Origin: Pseudomonas quercus
GTDB lineage: Bacteria; Pseudomonadota; Gammaproteobacteria; Pseudomonadales; Pseudomonadaceae
Assembly: GCF_012033695.1 (NCBI RefSeq)
Contig: NZ_JAAVJI010000007.1
Span: 1 to 64,000 of the forward strand
Length of the DNA stretch: 64,000 nucleotides
Reading direction: 5' to 3'
A program made the position numbers and the translations under genes. This document shows, in pieces, positions 1 to 8,312 of the stretch; the stretch's first letter is position 1; every line of letters begins with the position of its first letter. Under the pieces are notes generated by a model. The model was given only the letters and a program-made list of their open reading frames with translations. It had not been told where the DNA came from and made no database searches.

Positions 1-710
1 CTGTGGGACTGGCCGGAGCCGTAGGCGCAGACCGGGAACCTGCCGGGCTACCACAGGCGAGGTTTCTATAGGTGGGTTGCACACTGTGGGACTGGCCGGA
101 GCCGTAGGCGCAGGCCGGGAACCTGCGGGCGCTGCGTGCCCGGCCAGTTCGCCCGCTCCGCAGGCTCCCACAGGCGAGGTTTCTGTAGGTGGGTTCCACA
201 CTGTGGGACGGGGCGGAGCCGAAGGCGCAGGCCAGGAATCTGCCGGGCGTTACGTGCACGGCCAGTTCGCCCGCTACGCAGGCTCCCACAGGCGAGGTTT
301 CTGTAGGTGGGTTGCACGCTGTGGGACGGGTCGGAGCCGAAGGCGCAGGCCAGGAATCTGCCGGGCGCTGCGTGCACGGCCAGTTCGCCCGCTATGCAGG
401 CTCCCACAGGCAAGGTTTCTGTAGGTGCGTTGCCCGCTGTGGGACTGGCCGGAGCCGTAGGCGCAGGCCGGGAACCTGCCGGGCTACCACAGGCGAGGTT
501 TCTATAGGTGGGTTGCACACTGTGGGACTGGCCGGAGCCGTAGGCGCAGACCGGGAACCTGCCGGGCTACCACAGGCGAGGTTTCTATAGGTGGGTTGCA
601 CACTGTGGGACTGGCCGGAGCCGTAGGCGCAGGCCGGGAACCTGCGGGCGCTGCGTGCACGGCCAGTTCGCCTGGTACGTGGGCTCCCGCAGGGTTTGCA
701 GAACAGGGCC
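1..710. repeat. Array of seven related intergenic repeat units (83-bp and 117/118-bp forms)
   Basis: The landmark ctgtgggac recurs at 1, 84, 201, 319, 437, 520 and 603, giving spacings of 83, 117, 118, 118, 83 and 83 bp. The long form equals the short form plus about 35 bp containing the segment gtgcacggccagttcgcc. The order is short, long, long, long, short, short, long, and the last copy decays towards 700. Open frames across it contain only repeated Pro/Arg/Gly-rich words, so I call no gene. The array lies just past the 3' end of the truncated-haemoglobin gene and is cut by the window edge. A decayed relative is at about 26246-26288. Confidence 0.85.
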
Positions 711-714
711 TGTA

Positions 715-1140
715 TCACCTGCGAATCACCTCACCCCGCTCGGCCGCCAACCGGGCCAGCAGCCGGTTCTGCACGGGCGTAGGCACGCCCTGGCTGTCCA
801 TCGAGGCCATCAGGTTTTCCACCAACGCATTGAACTCCGCAGGGCTGATCTGCTGGCCCTTGTGGGCTTCAGCCATGGTGTCACCGGTATAGGTACACGG
901 GCCGCCCGCTTCAACGCAGAACTTTTCAACCAGCTTGCTTCTCAACCGCTCTGGGTCCACGTTGCGAAAGTGCTGCACAATACGCGGGTCTCGGGCAACG
1001 TTAAGCAACATGCCTTCCACGATACGTGTAATACCAGGTTTGCCACCCAAGGCCTGGTACAAGCTGTCATCCGCAACAGGCGCCTGGGTACACGCCGACA
1101 GCAATGCCACCAACCCCGCAACCAGCACCGCACGCCGCAT
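715..1140 (-). CDS. Group I truncated haemoglobin, predicted lipoprotein
   Basis: This 141-residue protein begins with a lipoprotein signal peptide (lipobox LLSAC, Cys17), so the globin is predicted to be exported and membrane-anchored, which is unusual because most truncated haemoglobins are cytoplasmic. Residues 25-140 fit the 2-on-2 globin fold, with YQALGG near the N-terminus and a probable proximal haem ligand at His93 in EAHKG. Family members bind O2, NO or other small ligands. The ATG overlaps the stop of the upstream DUF3034 gene by one base (TGATG), implying translational coupling. It is the last gene of a four-gene operon that includes a c-di-GMP phosphodiesterase, so a ligand-sensing role is an inference. 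Fold assignment is good; function is unknown. Confidence 0.85.
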   Translation of the reverse strand: MRRAVLVAGLVALLSACTQAPVADDSLYQALGGKPGITRIVEGMLLNVARDPRIVQHFRNVDPERLRSKLVEKFCVEAGGPCTYTGDTMAEAHKGQQISPAEFNALVENLMASMDSQGVPTPVQNRLLARLAAERGEVIRR

Positions 1141-2012
1141 CAGAAGCCCCCCTGAATAGACAGGTAGGTACCGTTCTGGTTATCCAGGGTGGCGATTTCG
1201 CCCAGCCGGGCATAGGCCAGTACCACGGATACATGCTTGGTCGGGAACCAGCCCACAAAGAGATCAGCCCAGTCGCTTTCACCCGCAAATGACAGGTTAT
1301 CCGGCTTCTCCCGGTACTCCAGCCCTACCGCCCAGCGCGGGTTGAGCAACACAGCCACGGCCCCCTCCTTGAGCAGGCTACGGCTGGCCCGACGGTCGCC
1401 GCCAAAGCCCAGCAGGCCCAGCTCGTTAGCACGGCTGTAACGCAGGCCAGCGTTCACCAATAGGTTGTAGCCAAAGGCGCCGCCCATGAACAACCGGCTG
1501 GCCGCCAGGTACCCCTCTACGTCTTCATCGCGGCGCGCGCCGACTAGGCTGGGGATAAGAAAGTCCCTCTGGTGCTTGTATTCCAGCCCCAGGGATACCT
1601 GAGGCAGGCGGTCATAGATCAGGTCGCCGAACAGCCGCACCTTGGCCCCAAGCACGTCCTGGCTCAAGGTGTTCTCCGGCAGGTTCAGCGTGTGTACCAG
1701 GCTACCCAAGTCGAAGCGATTGCGTGCCACGGACAGCTCGATCCGGTTCCCATAGCCCACTGCCGCGCCCGCCACGTCCAGCCGGTAGTCCGGCAGTTGC
1801 ACACGGGTAGCGAACACGGTGGCGCCGACCTGGCCCTCGTCCCCGTAGCCCGCAATCATGGCCCAGGGCGTAAGGCCACCGCCCGCCGCACCGTCAATGC
1901 TGCTTGCGCCACCGGTGGCCAGCAGGCGCCCCTGGCGGCCAGGCTCATCGGCAAAGGCCGGCATGCTTAGCGTTAAGGCTATGCCTAGCAGCGCGTTGGC
2001 AAACCGCTTCAT
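1140..2012 (-). CDS. DUF3034 family protein, putative outer-membrane beta-barrel
   Basis: A 290-residue protein with a Sec signal peptide (about residues 1-21, ending AFA). The mature part has many alternating hydrophobic/polar stretches rich in Gly, Tyr and Arg, and it ends in an aromatic residue (GGF), a common last residue of outer-membrane beta-barrels. It matches the pattern I know as DUF3034, a family of unknown function. The start overlaps the end of the upstream EAL gene by four bases and the stop overlaps the globin start by one base, so the proteins are probably made together. A barrel that lets a ligand or electron carrier reach the periplasmic partners is possible but unproven. 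Confidence 0.8.
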   Translation of the reverse strand: MKRFANALLGIALTLSMPAFADEPGRQGRLLATGGASSIDGAAGGGLTPWAMIAGYGDEGQVGATVFATRVQLPDYRLDVAGAAVGYGNRIELSVARNRFDLGSLVHTLNLPENTLSQDVLGAKVRLFGDLIYDRLPQVSLGLEYKHQRDFLIPSLVGARRDEDVEGYLAASRLFMGGAFGYNLLVNAGLRYSRANELGLLGFGGDRRASRSLLKEGAVAVLLNPRWAVGLEYREKPDNLSFAGESDWADLFVGWFPTKHVSVVLAYARLGEIATLDNQNGTYLSIQGGF

Positions 2013-4366
2013 CCCACCACCGTCTTAGCCGGTAAGTACACTGTTTTGCGTACCCAGGCTTCAAAGTGTTCAGCCGTCAAGGGGCGGCTGATGAGGTAGC
2101 CCTGGGCCGTGTCGCAATTCCAGCGTTCAAGCAGGCGCAGGCTGCGCTCATACTCCACGCCTTCAGCCACTACCTTGAGCCCCAGGTTATGGCTCATTTC
2201 AATGGTGGAACGCACGATCACGGCGTCTTCGCTGGTTTCGTCCAAGTCCCGCACGAAGGACTGGTCGATCTTGAGTTCTTGCACGGGCAAGCGCTTGAGG
2301 TGGGCCAGGGAAGAATAACCGGTACCGAAATCATCCACCGACAGGCTGATGCCGCAGTTTCGCAACTGGTGCAGCACGTGAAGGGCGGCCTCCGGTTCGC
2401 GCATGATGGCGCTCTCGGTGATTTCGAACGTCAGTTGCTGGGCAGGGACGCCATGGCTGCTCAGTAGGCGCGGCACCCGATCGGCCAGGTCCGTGCCCAG
2501 CAAGTCCTCAGCAGAGACGTTGACAGACAGTTCCACCTGCAGGCCCCGGCTGTTCCATTCAGCCAGTTGGCGAATGCTTTCGGCGATCACCCAGCGTGTC
2601 AGCGCCTGGATGCTGCCGGTACGCTCAGCCAAGGCGATGAACTCTCCGGGTGAAACCTGCCCGAACTGCGGGTGATTCCAACGCAGCAGGGCTTCGGCCT
2701 GGCGCACCTGGCCAAGGCGCAGGTCCAGCTTGGGCTGGTAGTGCAACAGCAGCTCACCGTTCTCGGCAGCGTTGCGCAGGTCGCGGATCAGGCTGACCTC
2801 GCGCAGGTGCACCAGGTCCCTGCCATGCTGGTACAACTGCAACCGGCCCGGCAGCGCCTGGGCATCGGTGCGGGCAATGGCCGCACGCGAGGCCAGCACG
2901 TCTGCACTGCTGCCGTCATCGGGGAAGACCGCAATGCCGATACTGGCATCCAGGCTGAAGTCGTGGCCGTCCAACCGCCGCGCCTTGAGCAGCGCTTGCT
3001 GCAACCGGTCTGCCACGGCCACGGCGCGTTGGGCGTCTACGGCTTCAAGTACCAACAGGTACTCACCCCCGATGAGGTGCGCCAGGGTATCGCCGGGCCG
3101 AAGCACCGGTTCAAGGGTCGGCCCTACGCTGCGCAACAGGTTCTCGGCAAAGCCTGTTCCGCCGTTGGTGGTCAGCGCTGCCAGGTTGTCCAGGGTCAGG
3201 CTCAGCACTGCCGCTGGCCGCTCTGCCGCGATGGCGCTGCCCAGGCGCTCCATGGCCAGTGCTCGGTTGGGTAGGCCCGTCAGGTGGTCATGGAGCGCAT
3301 TATGGGCCAGGCGATGCTCACGCTCGGCAATACCGGCCTGCATCATGTTGATGGCACTGGCCAGGGTGCCGAATTCATCACTACGGCGCAGTTGTACCCG
3401 TACGTGATAGTCGCCTTGGCCGATACGCTCTGCGGCATCGGCCAAAACACGCACGGGGCTTGAAATCGTGCGCGCAAGCAACAGCGCGCCAATCAAAGAG
3501 GCCACCAGTGCGGCCAGCGCGATAATCAGGATGTCATGGTCCAGCGGCGCAAAGGCGTGCATGGCATCGTCCAGTGGGCTTTGCAGCAAGGCGATCACGC
3601 GCTCATCTGTGCCAGGCGCCCCTGCCAGCTCCAGGCGCTGTTCAAGAAAGCGTTGCCCGTCATGTTCACCCAGTGTAACCAGTGCAGGCGGGTGCTCGTT
3701 GAGCAGCCATTGAAGTAGCTCGGCACGCAGGCCTTGGGGTTGGGTCGTGATCAAGGCACTAGGCTGATCGCCGTTCACCGCCAGGAAAGACACTTGCAGG
3801 TTACTTAACGCGTGCAGTTCTTGGGCAAAGGCGTCGTCCATGGTGAACCCCATCACCACGCGGGCGATGGGGAGTGGCGCCAGTACTACAGCGTCCACCA
3901 GCAACACCGGCATGCCGCCCCACGCCACGATCAGCATGTTCTGGTTGCGTTTGCGTGCCTCACGCAGGGCTTGGTCGTAAGGGAACAGCGCTCCTTCAGC
4001 GAAGGTGGCGTGGGTACTGGCCATAACCTTGCCATCCATGCCCAGCAGCACGGCGTCACTGGCGCCGATACGGCCACCATGGTTGAGCAAGGCCGAGCGG
4101 ATGGTGGCAGCGTCGGCGCTGGTGATAGCGTCTCGCAGGCCAAAGTCGGCGGCCAGCAGCTGCACGCCATCACGCAGGCGCCGGCCTCGCATGTCCAGCA
4201 GGCGTTCGAAGACGCGCCCGCCCACCTCCAGCTGTTGGTGAGCCTGTGCCTGCACGGCGTCACTGGTCGCCAGCTTGACCGCGACGGTCAAGGCCACAAT
4301 CACCACCAGTAGCAACAGCACCAGTACCGTGCTGATACGCCATTGAACGCTATTCTTTGTTTTCAC
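2009..4366 (-). CDS. Membrane-bound c-di-GMP phosphodiesterase: periplasmic sensor, HAMP, degenerate GGDEF, EAL
   Basis: An inner-membrane signalling protein of about 785 residues. Transmembrane helix 1 (about residues 12-32) is followed by a periplasmic sensor of about 240 residues, helix 2, a HAMP linker (SSPVRVLADAAERI), a GGDEF-like domain and an EAL domain. The GGDEF signature has decayed to IGGEY, so cyclase activity is unlikely. The EAL domain keeps EALLRW, VNVS, VDDFGTGYSSL, LKIDQSF and AEGVE, so c-di-GMP hydrolysis is expected. I chose GTG at 4366 because it has AAGG seven bases upstream. An ATG at 4387 is in frame but lacks a Shine-Dalgarno and would overlap the previous gene more. 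The gene overlaps both neighbours, which argues for an operon. The ligand is unknown; the copper protein and exported globin are candidate partners. Confidence 0.9.
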   Translation of the reverse strand: MKTKNSVQWRISTVLVLLLLVVIVALTVAVKLATSDAVQAQAHQQLEVGGRVFERLLDMRGRRLRDGVQLLAADFGLRDAITSADAATIRSALLNHGGRIGASDAVLLGMDGKVMASTHATFAEGALFPYDQALREARKRNQNMLIVAWGGMPVLLVDAVVLAPLPIARVVMGFTMDDAFAQELHALSNLQVSFLAVNGDQPSALITTQPQGLRAELLQWLLNEHPPALVTLGEHDGQRFLEQRLELAGAPGTDERVIALLQSPLDDAMHAFAPLDHDILIIALAALVASLIGALLLARTISSPVRVLADAAERIGQGDYHVRVQLRRSDEFGTLASAINMMQAGIAEREHRLAHNALHDHLTGLPNRALAMERLGSAIAAERPAAVLSLTLDNLAALTTNGGTGFAENLLRSVGPTLEPVLRPGDTLAHLIGGEYLLVLEAVDAQRAVAVADRLQQALLKARRLDGHDFSLDASIGIAVFPDDGSSADVLASRAAIARTDAQALPGRLQLYQHGRDLVHLREVSLIRDLRNAAENGELLLHYQPKLDLRLGQVRQAEALLRWNHPQFGQVSPGEFIALAERTGSIQALTRWVIAESIRQLAEWNSRGLQVELSVNVSAEDLLGTDLADRVPRLLSSHGVPAQQLTFEITESAIMREPEAALHVLHQLRNCGISLSVDDFGTGYSSLAHLKRLPVQELKIDQSFVRDLDETSEDAVIVRSTIEMSHNLGLKVVAEGVEYERSLRLLERWNCDTAQGYLISRPLTAEHFEAWVRKTVYLPAKTVVG

Positions 4367-5030
4367 GCAGTGCCTTGCCGAACGCATCGCCGAATGGGCT
4401 GGTGGGCGGTACAGGTGCGTCGCTGGCCAGTGGCTGCACGGCCAGGGTGAACACTTTGCTCACGGCGGCTTGTGTGATCACCAGATTACCGCCGGCCTGG
4501 GGCTGCAGGTCTGCACGCTGGGGGTGCCACAGGGTCAGGCTGTAGCTGCCAGTAGGTAGATTGGCAAAGGTTACCTGGCCTTTGCTGTCCGTCACGCCGT
4601 ACCAAGGGTCCTGAGTCACGTAAATATAGCCCAGCATCCAGTCATGGATATTGCAACCGAGCACCACAACGCCGGGCTGGTCGAACAGCACGGGGGCAGC
4701 TGGAATGCCTTCGTACAGGCGCAATTCGAAGCGCTTGCTGGGAGAGAAGGAGTACACCTGGTGGCGAATGTCGTCGCTGTTGGGAAAGGTCACCGCCGTG
4801 CCGGTGTGTATAGCCAGCACGTGGGGGTAGAACACCTTGTCCCGCTGGTCCATGTCGGCCTTCAACGGCCCAGGCGCAGCGCCAGGGGGGCCGGCCAGCG
4901 TGACTACCGCGTCCGCCAATGGCGCGCCCTGTGGGTCGATAAGGCCGACTTGCAACATCCCGGCACACACTGAGGTTGCCACCGAGCTGGCCAGTAACCA
5001 CACCGCAATACGGCAGAAGAAAACACGCAT
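4350..5030 (-). CDS. Periplasmic cupredoxin-like protein (annotated in relatives as methylamine utilization protein)
   Basis: A 226-residue exported protein with a Sec signal peptide of about 23 residues (cleavage near VCAG). The mature part starts with a carboxypeptidase-regulatory-like strand region, followed by a cupredoxin core. His90 in DDIRH, Cys126, His129 and Met132 in GCNIHDWM form a complete type-1 copper ligand set, so electron transfer or copper binding is likely. A second beta domain lies at about residues 145-205. The ATG at 5030 is preferred over the GTG at 5039 from the signal-peptide layout. The name methylamine utilization is used for relatives, but no methylamine dehydrogenase gene is present here. 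It is the first gene of the operon and may supply a redox signal to the EAL sensor. Confidence 0.8.
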   Translation of the reverse strand: MRVFFCRIAVWLLASSVATSVCAGMLQVGLIDPQGAPLADAVVTLAGPPGAAPGPLKADMDQRDKVFYPHVLAIHTGTAVTFPNSDDIRHQVYSFSPSKRFELRLYEGIPAAPVLFDQPGVVVLGCNIHDWMLGYIYVTQDPWYGVTDSKGQVTFANLPTGSYSLTLWHPQRADLQPQAGGNLVITQAAVSKVFTLAVQPLASDAPVPPTSPFGDAFGKALRENKE

Positions 5031-5192
5031 CGCACACACTCACGTCAAATCTGGGAGGCCCCACTCAAGGGCTCTACACCGGCCGGGGTAACACTGCAGC
5101 ATAGTGCAGCCAACGGGGTAGCGAGGCTCGATGTGGCACAGGGGCGCTGTACTTGGTTATCGGCCGTAATGCCCAATCCTTCAGCCCTCCCA

Positions 5193-5221
5193 TTGAAACC
5201 CGCGACGCTGTGCCCCATCTA
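5193..5221 (+). promoter_or_regulatory. Probable RpoH (sigma-32) heat-shock promoter of the Lon-type protease gene
   Basis: TTGAAA at 5193-5198 and CCCCATCTA at 5213-5221 are separated by 14 bp, a close fit to the sigma-32 pattern (CTTGAAA, 13-15 bp, CCCCATnTA). The -10 element ends 30 bp before the chosen ATG at 5252. This supports that start against the longer in-frame version from 5153, whose first codons would lie upstream of this promoter. Confidence 0.75.
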
Positions 5222-5251
5222 AGCGTTCATAGCCATTTTCGCAGGTGCCCC

Positions 5252-7690
5252 ATGAGCGACCAGGATTCCGTTGTGGACCACTCCAATGTTTCAGACGAAG
5301 CGTCCGCTGAATCGGAGCAGGTAGAGCATTCCACCACTTCCAGCACCGAGCTGGTATTGCCGGGCCAGAACCTGCCGGACAAAGTGTATGTGATCCCGAT
5401 TCACAACCGGCCCTTCTTCCCTGCACAGGTGCTGCCGGTCATTGTCAACGAGGAGCCTTGGGCAGAAACCCTGGACCTGGTCGCTAAAACGCCGCACCAC
5501 TCCCTGGCACTGTTCTACATGGAAACCCCTGCCGAGGACCCGCGCCACCTGGACACGGACACGCTGCCTCTGTACGGCACCCTGGTGAAGATCCATCACG
5601 CCAGCCGCGAAGACGGCAAACTGCAATTCGTGGCCCAAGGCCTGTCCCGGGTACGCATCCGCACGTGGCTCAAGCACCACCGCCCCCCCTACCTGGTGGA
5701 GGTGGAATACCCGCTGCAGCCGGTGGAGCCTACCGATGAGATCAAGGCCTACGGTATGGCCCTGATCAATGCCATCAAGGAGTTGCTGCCGCTTAACCCG
5801 CTGTACAGCGAAGAGCTGAAAAACTACCTCAACCGCTTCAGCCCTAACGACCCCTCGCCCCTGACTGACTTCGCCGCAGCGCTTACGTCCGCTACCGGTG
5901 CCGAGTTGCAGCAGGTGCTGGATTGCGTGCCCATGCTGCGCCGGATGGAACGGGTGCTGCCAATGCTACGCAAAGAGGTAGAAGTCGCCCGTTTGCAGAA
6001 AGAAATCTCTGCCGAGGTGAACAAGCAGATCGGCGAGCACCAGCGCCAGTTCTTCCTCAAGGAACAGCTTAAAGTCATCCAGCAGGAGCTGGGCCTGACC
6101 AAAGACGACCGCAGTGCTGACATCGAACAGTTCGAGCAGCGGCTGGAAGGCAAGACATTGCCGGTACCGGCCCGCAAGCGCATCGATGAGGAAATGGGCA
6201 AGCTGGCCATTCTGGAGACCGGCTCACCTGAATACGCCGTAACGCGCAATTACCTGGACTGGGCCACTGCCCTGCCCTGGGGTGTGTATGGCAAGGACAA
6301 GTTGGAGCTCAAGCACGCTCGCAAGGTATTGGACGCCCACCATGCAGGCCTGGGTGATATCAAGAACCGCATTCTGGAGTTCCTGGCCGTAGGCGCCTAC
6401 AAGGGCGAGATCAGCGGCTCTATCGTACTGTTGGTGGGCCCACCAGGCGTGGGTAAGACCAGTATCGGCAAATCCATCGCCGAATCCCTGGGCCGGCCGT
6501 TCTACCGTTTCAGCGTGGGCGGCATGCGCGACGAGGCCGAGATCAAGGGGCACCGCCGTACCTACATCGGCGCCCAGCCCGGCAAGCTGGTGCAAGCGCT
6601 TAAGGATGTGGAGGTGATGAACCCGGTCATCATGCTCGATGAAATCGACAAGATGGGCCAGAGCTACCAGGGCGACCCGGCATCTGCCTTGCTCGAAACC
6701 CTGGACCCTGAGCAGAACGTGGACTTCCTTGACCACTACCTCGACCTGCGGCTGGACTTGTCCAAGGTGCTGTTCGTGTGTACCGCCAACACGCTGGATT
6801 CCATTCCCGGCCCCTTGCTGGACCGCATGGAGGTGATCCGCCTGTCTGGCTATATCACCGAGGAAAAGCTCGCCATCGCCAAGAAGCATCTGTGGCCCAA
6901 GCAGCTGGAAAAAGCTGGGGTGTCGAAAAACAACCTCACTATCAGTGACAGCGCCTTGCGCCTGGTGATCGAAGGCTATGCCCGCGAAGCCGGTGTACGC
7001 CAGCTGGAAAAACAACTGGGCAAGGTGGTGCGCAAATCCGTGGTCAAACTGCTGGACAACCCGGATGCGGTGATCAAGGTGGGCCCCAAGGAGCTTGAAG
7101 CCTACTTGGGCATGCCTGTGTTCCGTAGCGAACAGGTGCTGTCGGGCGTTGGCGTGATCACCGGGCTGGCCTGGACCAGCATGGGGGGTGCCACCCTGCC
7201 TATCGAAGCCACACGCATCCATAGCCTTACCCGGGGGTTCAAGCTCACGGGGCAACTGGGTGAGGTGATGAAAGAGTCCGCGGAAATCGCCTACAGCTAT
7301 ATCACGGCCAACCTCAAGCAGTTCGGTGGCGAGGCTACCTACTTCAACGAAGCTTTCGTACACCTACATGTTCCTGAAGGGGCTACCCCCAAGGACGGCC
7401 CTAGCGCAGGCGTGACCATGGCCAGTGCCTTGTTGTCTCTGGCCCGCAACCAGCCACCCAAGAAAGGCGTTGCCATGACGGGCGAGCTGACCCTGACGGG
7501 GCATGTACTGCCCATTGGCGGGGTACGCGAGAAAGTGATCGCAGCGCGCCGCCAAAAGCTCAACGAGCTGATTCTTCCAGAGGCCAACCGGGGTAACTTC
7601 CAGGAACTGCCGGACTACCTGAAGGAAGGGATTACCGTACACTTTGCGAAACGCTTTACCGATGTGGCCAAGGTGCTGTTCCAAGGTTAA
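5252..7690 (+). CDS. ATP-dependent Lon-type protease (AsrA/Lon2 branch)
   Basis: An 812-residue cytoplasmic AAA+ serine protease. The LON substrate domain spans about residues 45-245, a coiled-coil 245-300, and the AAA+ module has Walker A GPPGVGKT (396-403) and Walker B MLDEID (461-466). The protease domain has the Ser/Lys dyad at Ser718 (KDGPSAG) and Lys761 (GGVREK). The acidic Ser/Glu-rich N-terminal 35 residues are extra compared with housekeeping Lon. The inhibitor-like lipoprotein gene follows directly, the same pairing I recall around P. aeruginosa asrA, a heat-shock-linked Lon homologue. The start at 5252 is set by the homologous length and the sigma-32-like promoter just upstream. 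It is expected to degrade misfolded or regulatory proteins, particularly after heat shock. Confidence 0.93.
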   Translation: MSDQDSVVDHSNVSDEASAESEQVEHSTTSSTELVLPGQNLPDKVYVIPIHNRPFFPAQVLPVIVNEEPWAETLDLVAKTPHHSLALFYMETPAEDPRHLDTDTLPLYGTLVKIHHASREDGKLQFVAQGLSRVRIRTWLKHHRPPYLVEVEYPLQPVEPTDEIKAYGMALINAIKELLPLNPLYSEELKNYLNRFSPNDPSPLTDFAAALTSATGAELQQVLDCVPMLRRMERVLPMLRKEVEVARLQKEISAEVNKQIGEHQRQFFLKEQLKVIQQELGLTKDDRSADIEQFEQRLEGKTLPVPARKRIDEEMGKLAILETGSPEYAVTRNYLDWATALPWGVYGKDKLELKHARKVLDAHHAGLGDIKNRILEFLAVGAYKGEISGSIVLLVGPPGVGKTSIGKSIAESLGRPFYRFSVGGMRDEAEIKGHRRTYIGAQPGKLVQALKDVEVMNPVIMLDEIDKMGQSYQGDPASALLETLDPEQNVDFLDHYLDLRLDLSKVLFVCTANTLDSIPGPLLDRMEVIRLSGYITEEKLAIAKKHLWPKQLEKAGVSKNNLTISDSALRLVIEGYAREAGVRQLEKQLGKVVRKSVVKLLDNPDAVIKVGPKELEAYLGMPVFRSEQVLSGVGVITGLAWTSMGGATLPIEATRIHSLTRGFKLTGQLGEVMKESAEIAYSYITANLKQFGGEATYFNEAFVHLHVPEGATPKDGPSAGVTMASALLSLARNQPPKKGVAMTGELTLTGHVLPIGGVREKVIAARRQKLNELILPEANRGNFQELPDYLKEGITVHFAKRFTDVAKVLFQG

Positions 7691-7754
7691 CGGTTCCGGG
7701 CGTCGCTTGCCTGCGCTATGCTCGCAGGCGTCGCCCCCGCCTGGATGCCTGTCG

Positions 7755-8159
7755 ATGCCTGTTTTGCGTAGCCTTTTCCTTGCCAGCCTGGCCCTGCTTG
7801 CCGCTTGCGTGGGACGTCACACGCCCGATGCCTCGGTGGCGTTCGACTTGAGCCGGCAACAGCAATGCCCTGTGGTATTGGCCAAGGGCCAACTGCTTAT
7901 TGTCACGCTCCCTAGCAACCCCACCACCGGCTACCGCTGGCTGGTGCAGAACCCAGCACCCGCTGCGCTGCGCAGCCTCGGGCCTGAGGTGTACACCAAT
8001 GCCGAAGACGCTGGAATCGTAGGCGTGGCGGGCCAGTCAGTATGGCGCTATCGCGCTCAAGGCCCCGCCACGGGCAAGCTGCTGATGGTGCTGCAGCAAC
8101 CCTGGGCACCTGAAGTGAAGCCCGTGCAGACCTTTGCGTGTGATATTGAGGTGCAGTAA
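7755..8159 (+). CDS. Chagasin-family (I42) cysteine-peptidase inhibitor, lipoprotein
   Basis: A 134-residue predicted lipoprotein (lipobox LAAC, Cys18). The mature domain shows the three inhibitor-loop signatures of the chagasin/ICP family: NPTTGY (55-60), a GxxG-W segment (GVAGQSVWRY) and a QPW near the end in place of the usual RPW. Members of this family bind papain-like cysteine peptidases by inserting these loops in the active-site cleft. It starts 64 bp after the Lon-type protease gene on the same strand, so it may be cotranscribed, although its site of action (envelope) differs. The natural target is unknown. The ATG at 7755 gives a compact signal peptide; longer in-frame starts run back into the protease gene. 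Confidence 0.82.
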   Translation: MPVLRSLFLASLALLAACVGRHTPDASVAFDLSRQQQCPVVLAKGQLLIVTLPSNPTTGYRWLVQNPAPAALRSLGPEVYTNAEDAGIVGVAGQSVWRYRAQGPATGKLLMVLQQPWAPEVKPVQTFACDIEVQ

Positions 8160-8164
8160 GCCGC

Positions 8165-8275
8165 GCCAAGCTTCAAGCTTCAAGCTTCAAGCTTCAAGCT
8201 TCAAGCAAAGGCATCACAGGCCGCCATTACGCGATCCGCCTTTACTTGTAGCTTGTAGCTTGTAGCTTGCAGCTC
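8165..8275. repeat. AAGCTTC tandem repeat with facing GTAGCTT repeats (inverted pair)
   Basis: After the inhibitor gene, a 7-bp unit (caagctt) is repeated about five times at 8165-8205. About 40 bp later gtagctt is repeated about four times (8246-8275). The two blocks are roughly reverse complementary and would fold as a long imperfect hairpin in RNA. It fills most of the 153-bp gap before cmoA, and a relative sits at 48707-48815. Confidence 0.75.
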
Positions 8276-8312
8276 TAAAATTCTCCGCCCCCGCCCTACC
8301 CGCAGACCTCCC

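Noticed and set aside
1..710. Possible CRISPR array
   Set aside because: Units are 83-118 bp and similar along their complete length; there are no short repeats with unique spacers and no cas genes. The same applies to 11791-12350.
1..715. Several open frames of 66-150 codons in the repeat array, on both strands
   Set aside because: They repeat the same Pro/Arg/Gly words at the array period, have no ribosome-binding sites and exist in several frames at once; they follow from the repeated high-GC DNA.
5153..5251. 33-residue N-terminal extension of the Lon-type protease
   Set aside because: The sigma-32-like promoter lies inside this stretch and the residues are unlike the family; ATG 5252 is preferred.
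6224..7363. 379-codon frame antisense to the Lon-type protease gene
   Set aside because: Shadow of the conserved AAA+ and protease domains; His/Gln-rich translation without known features.
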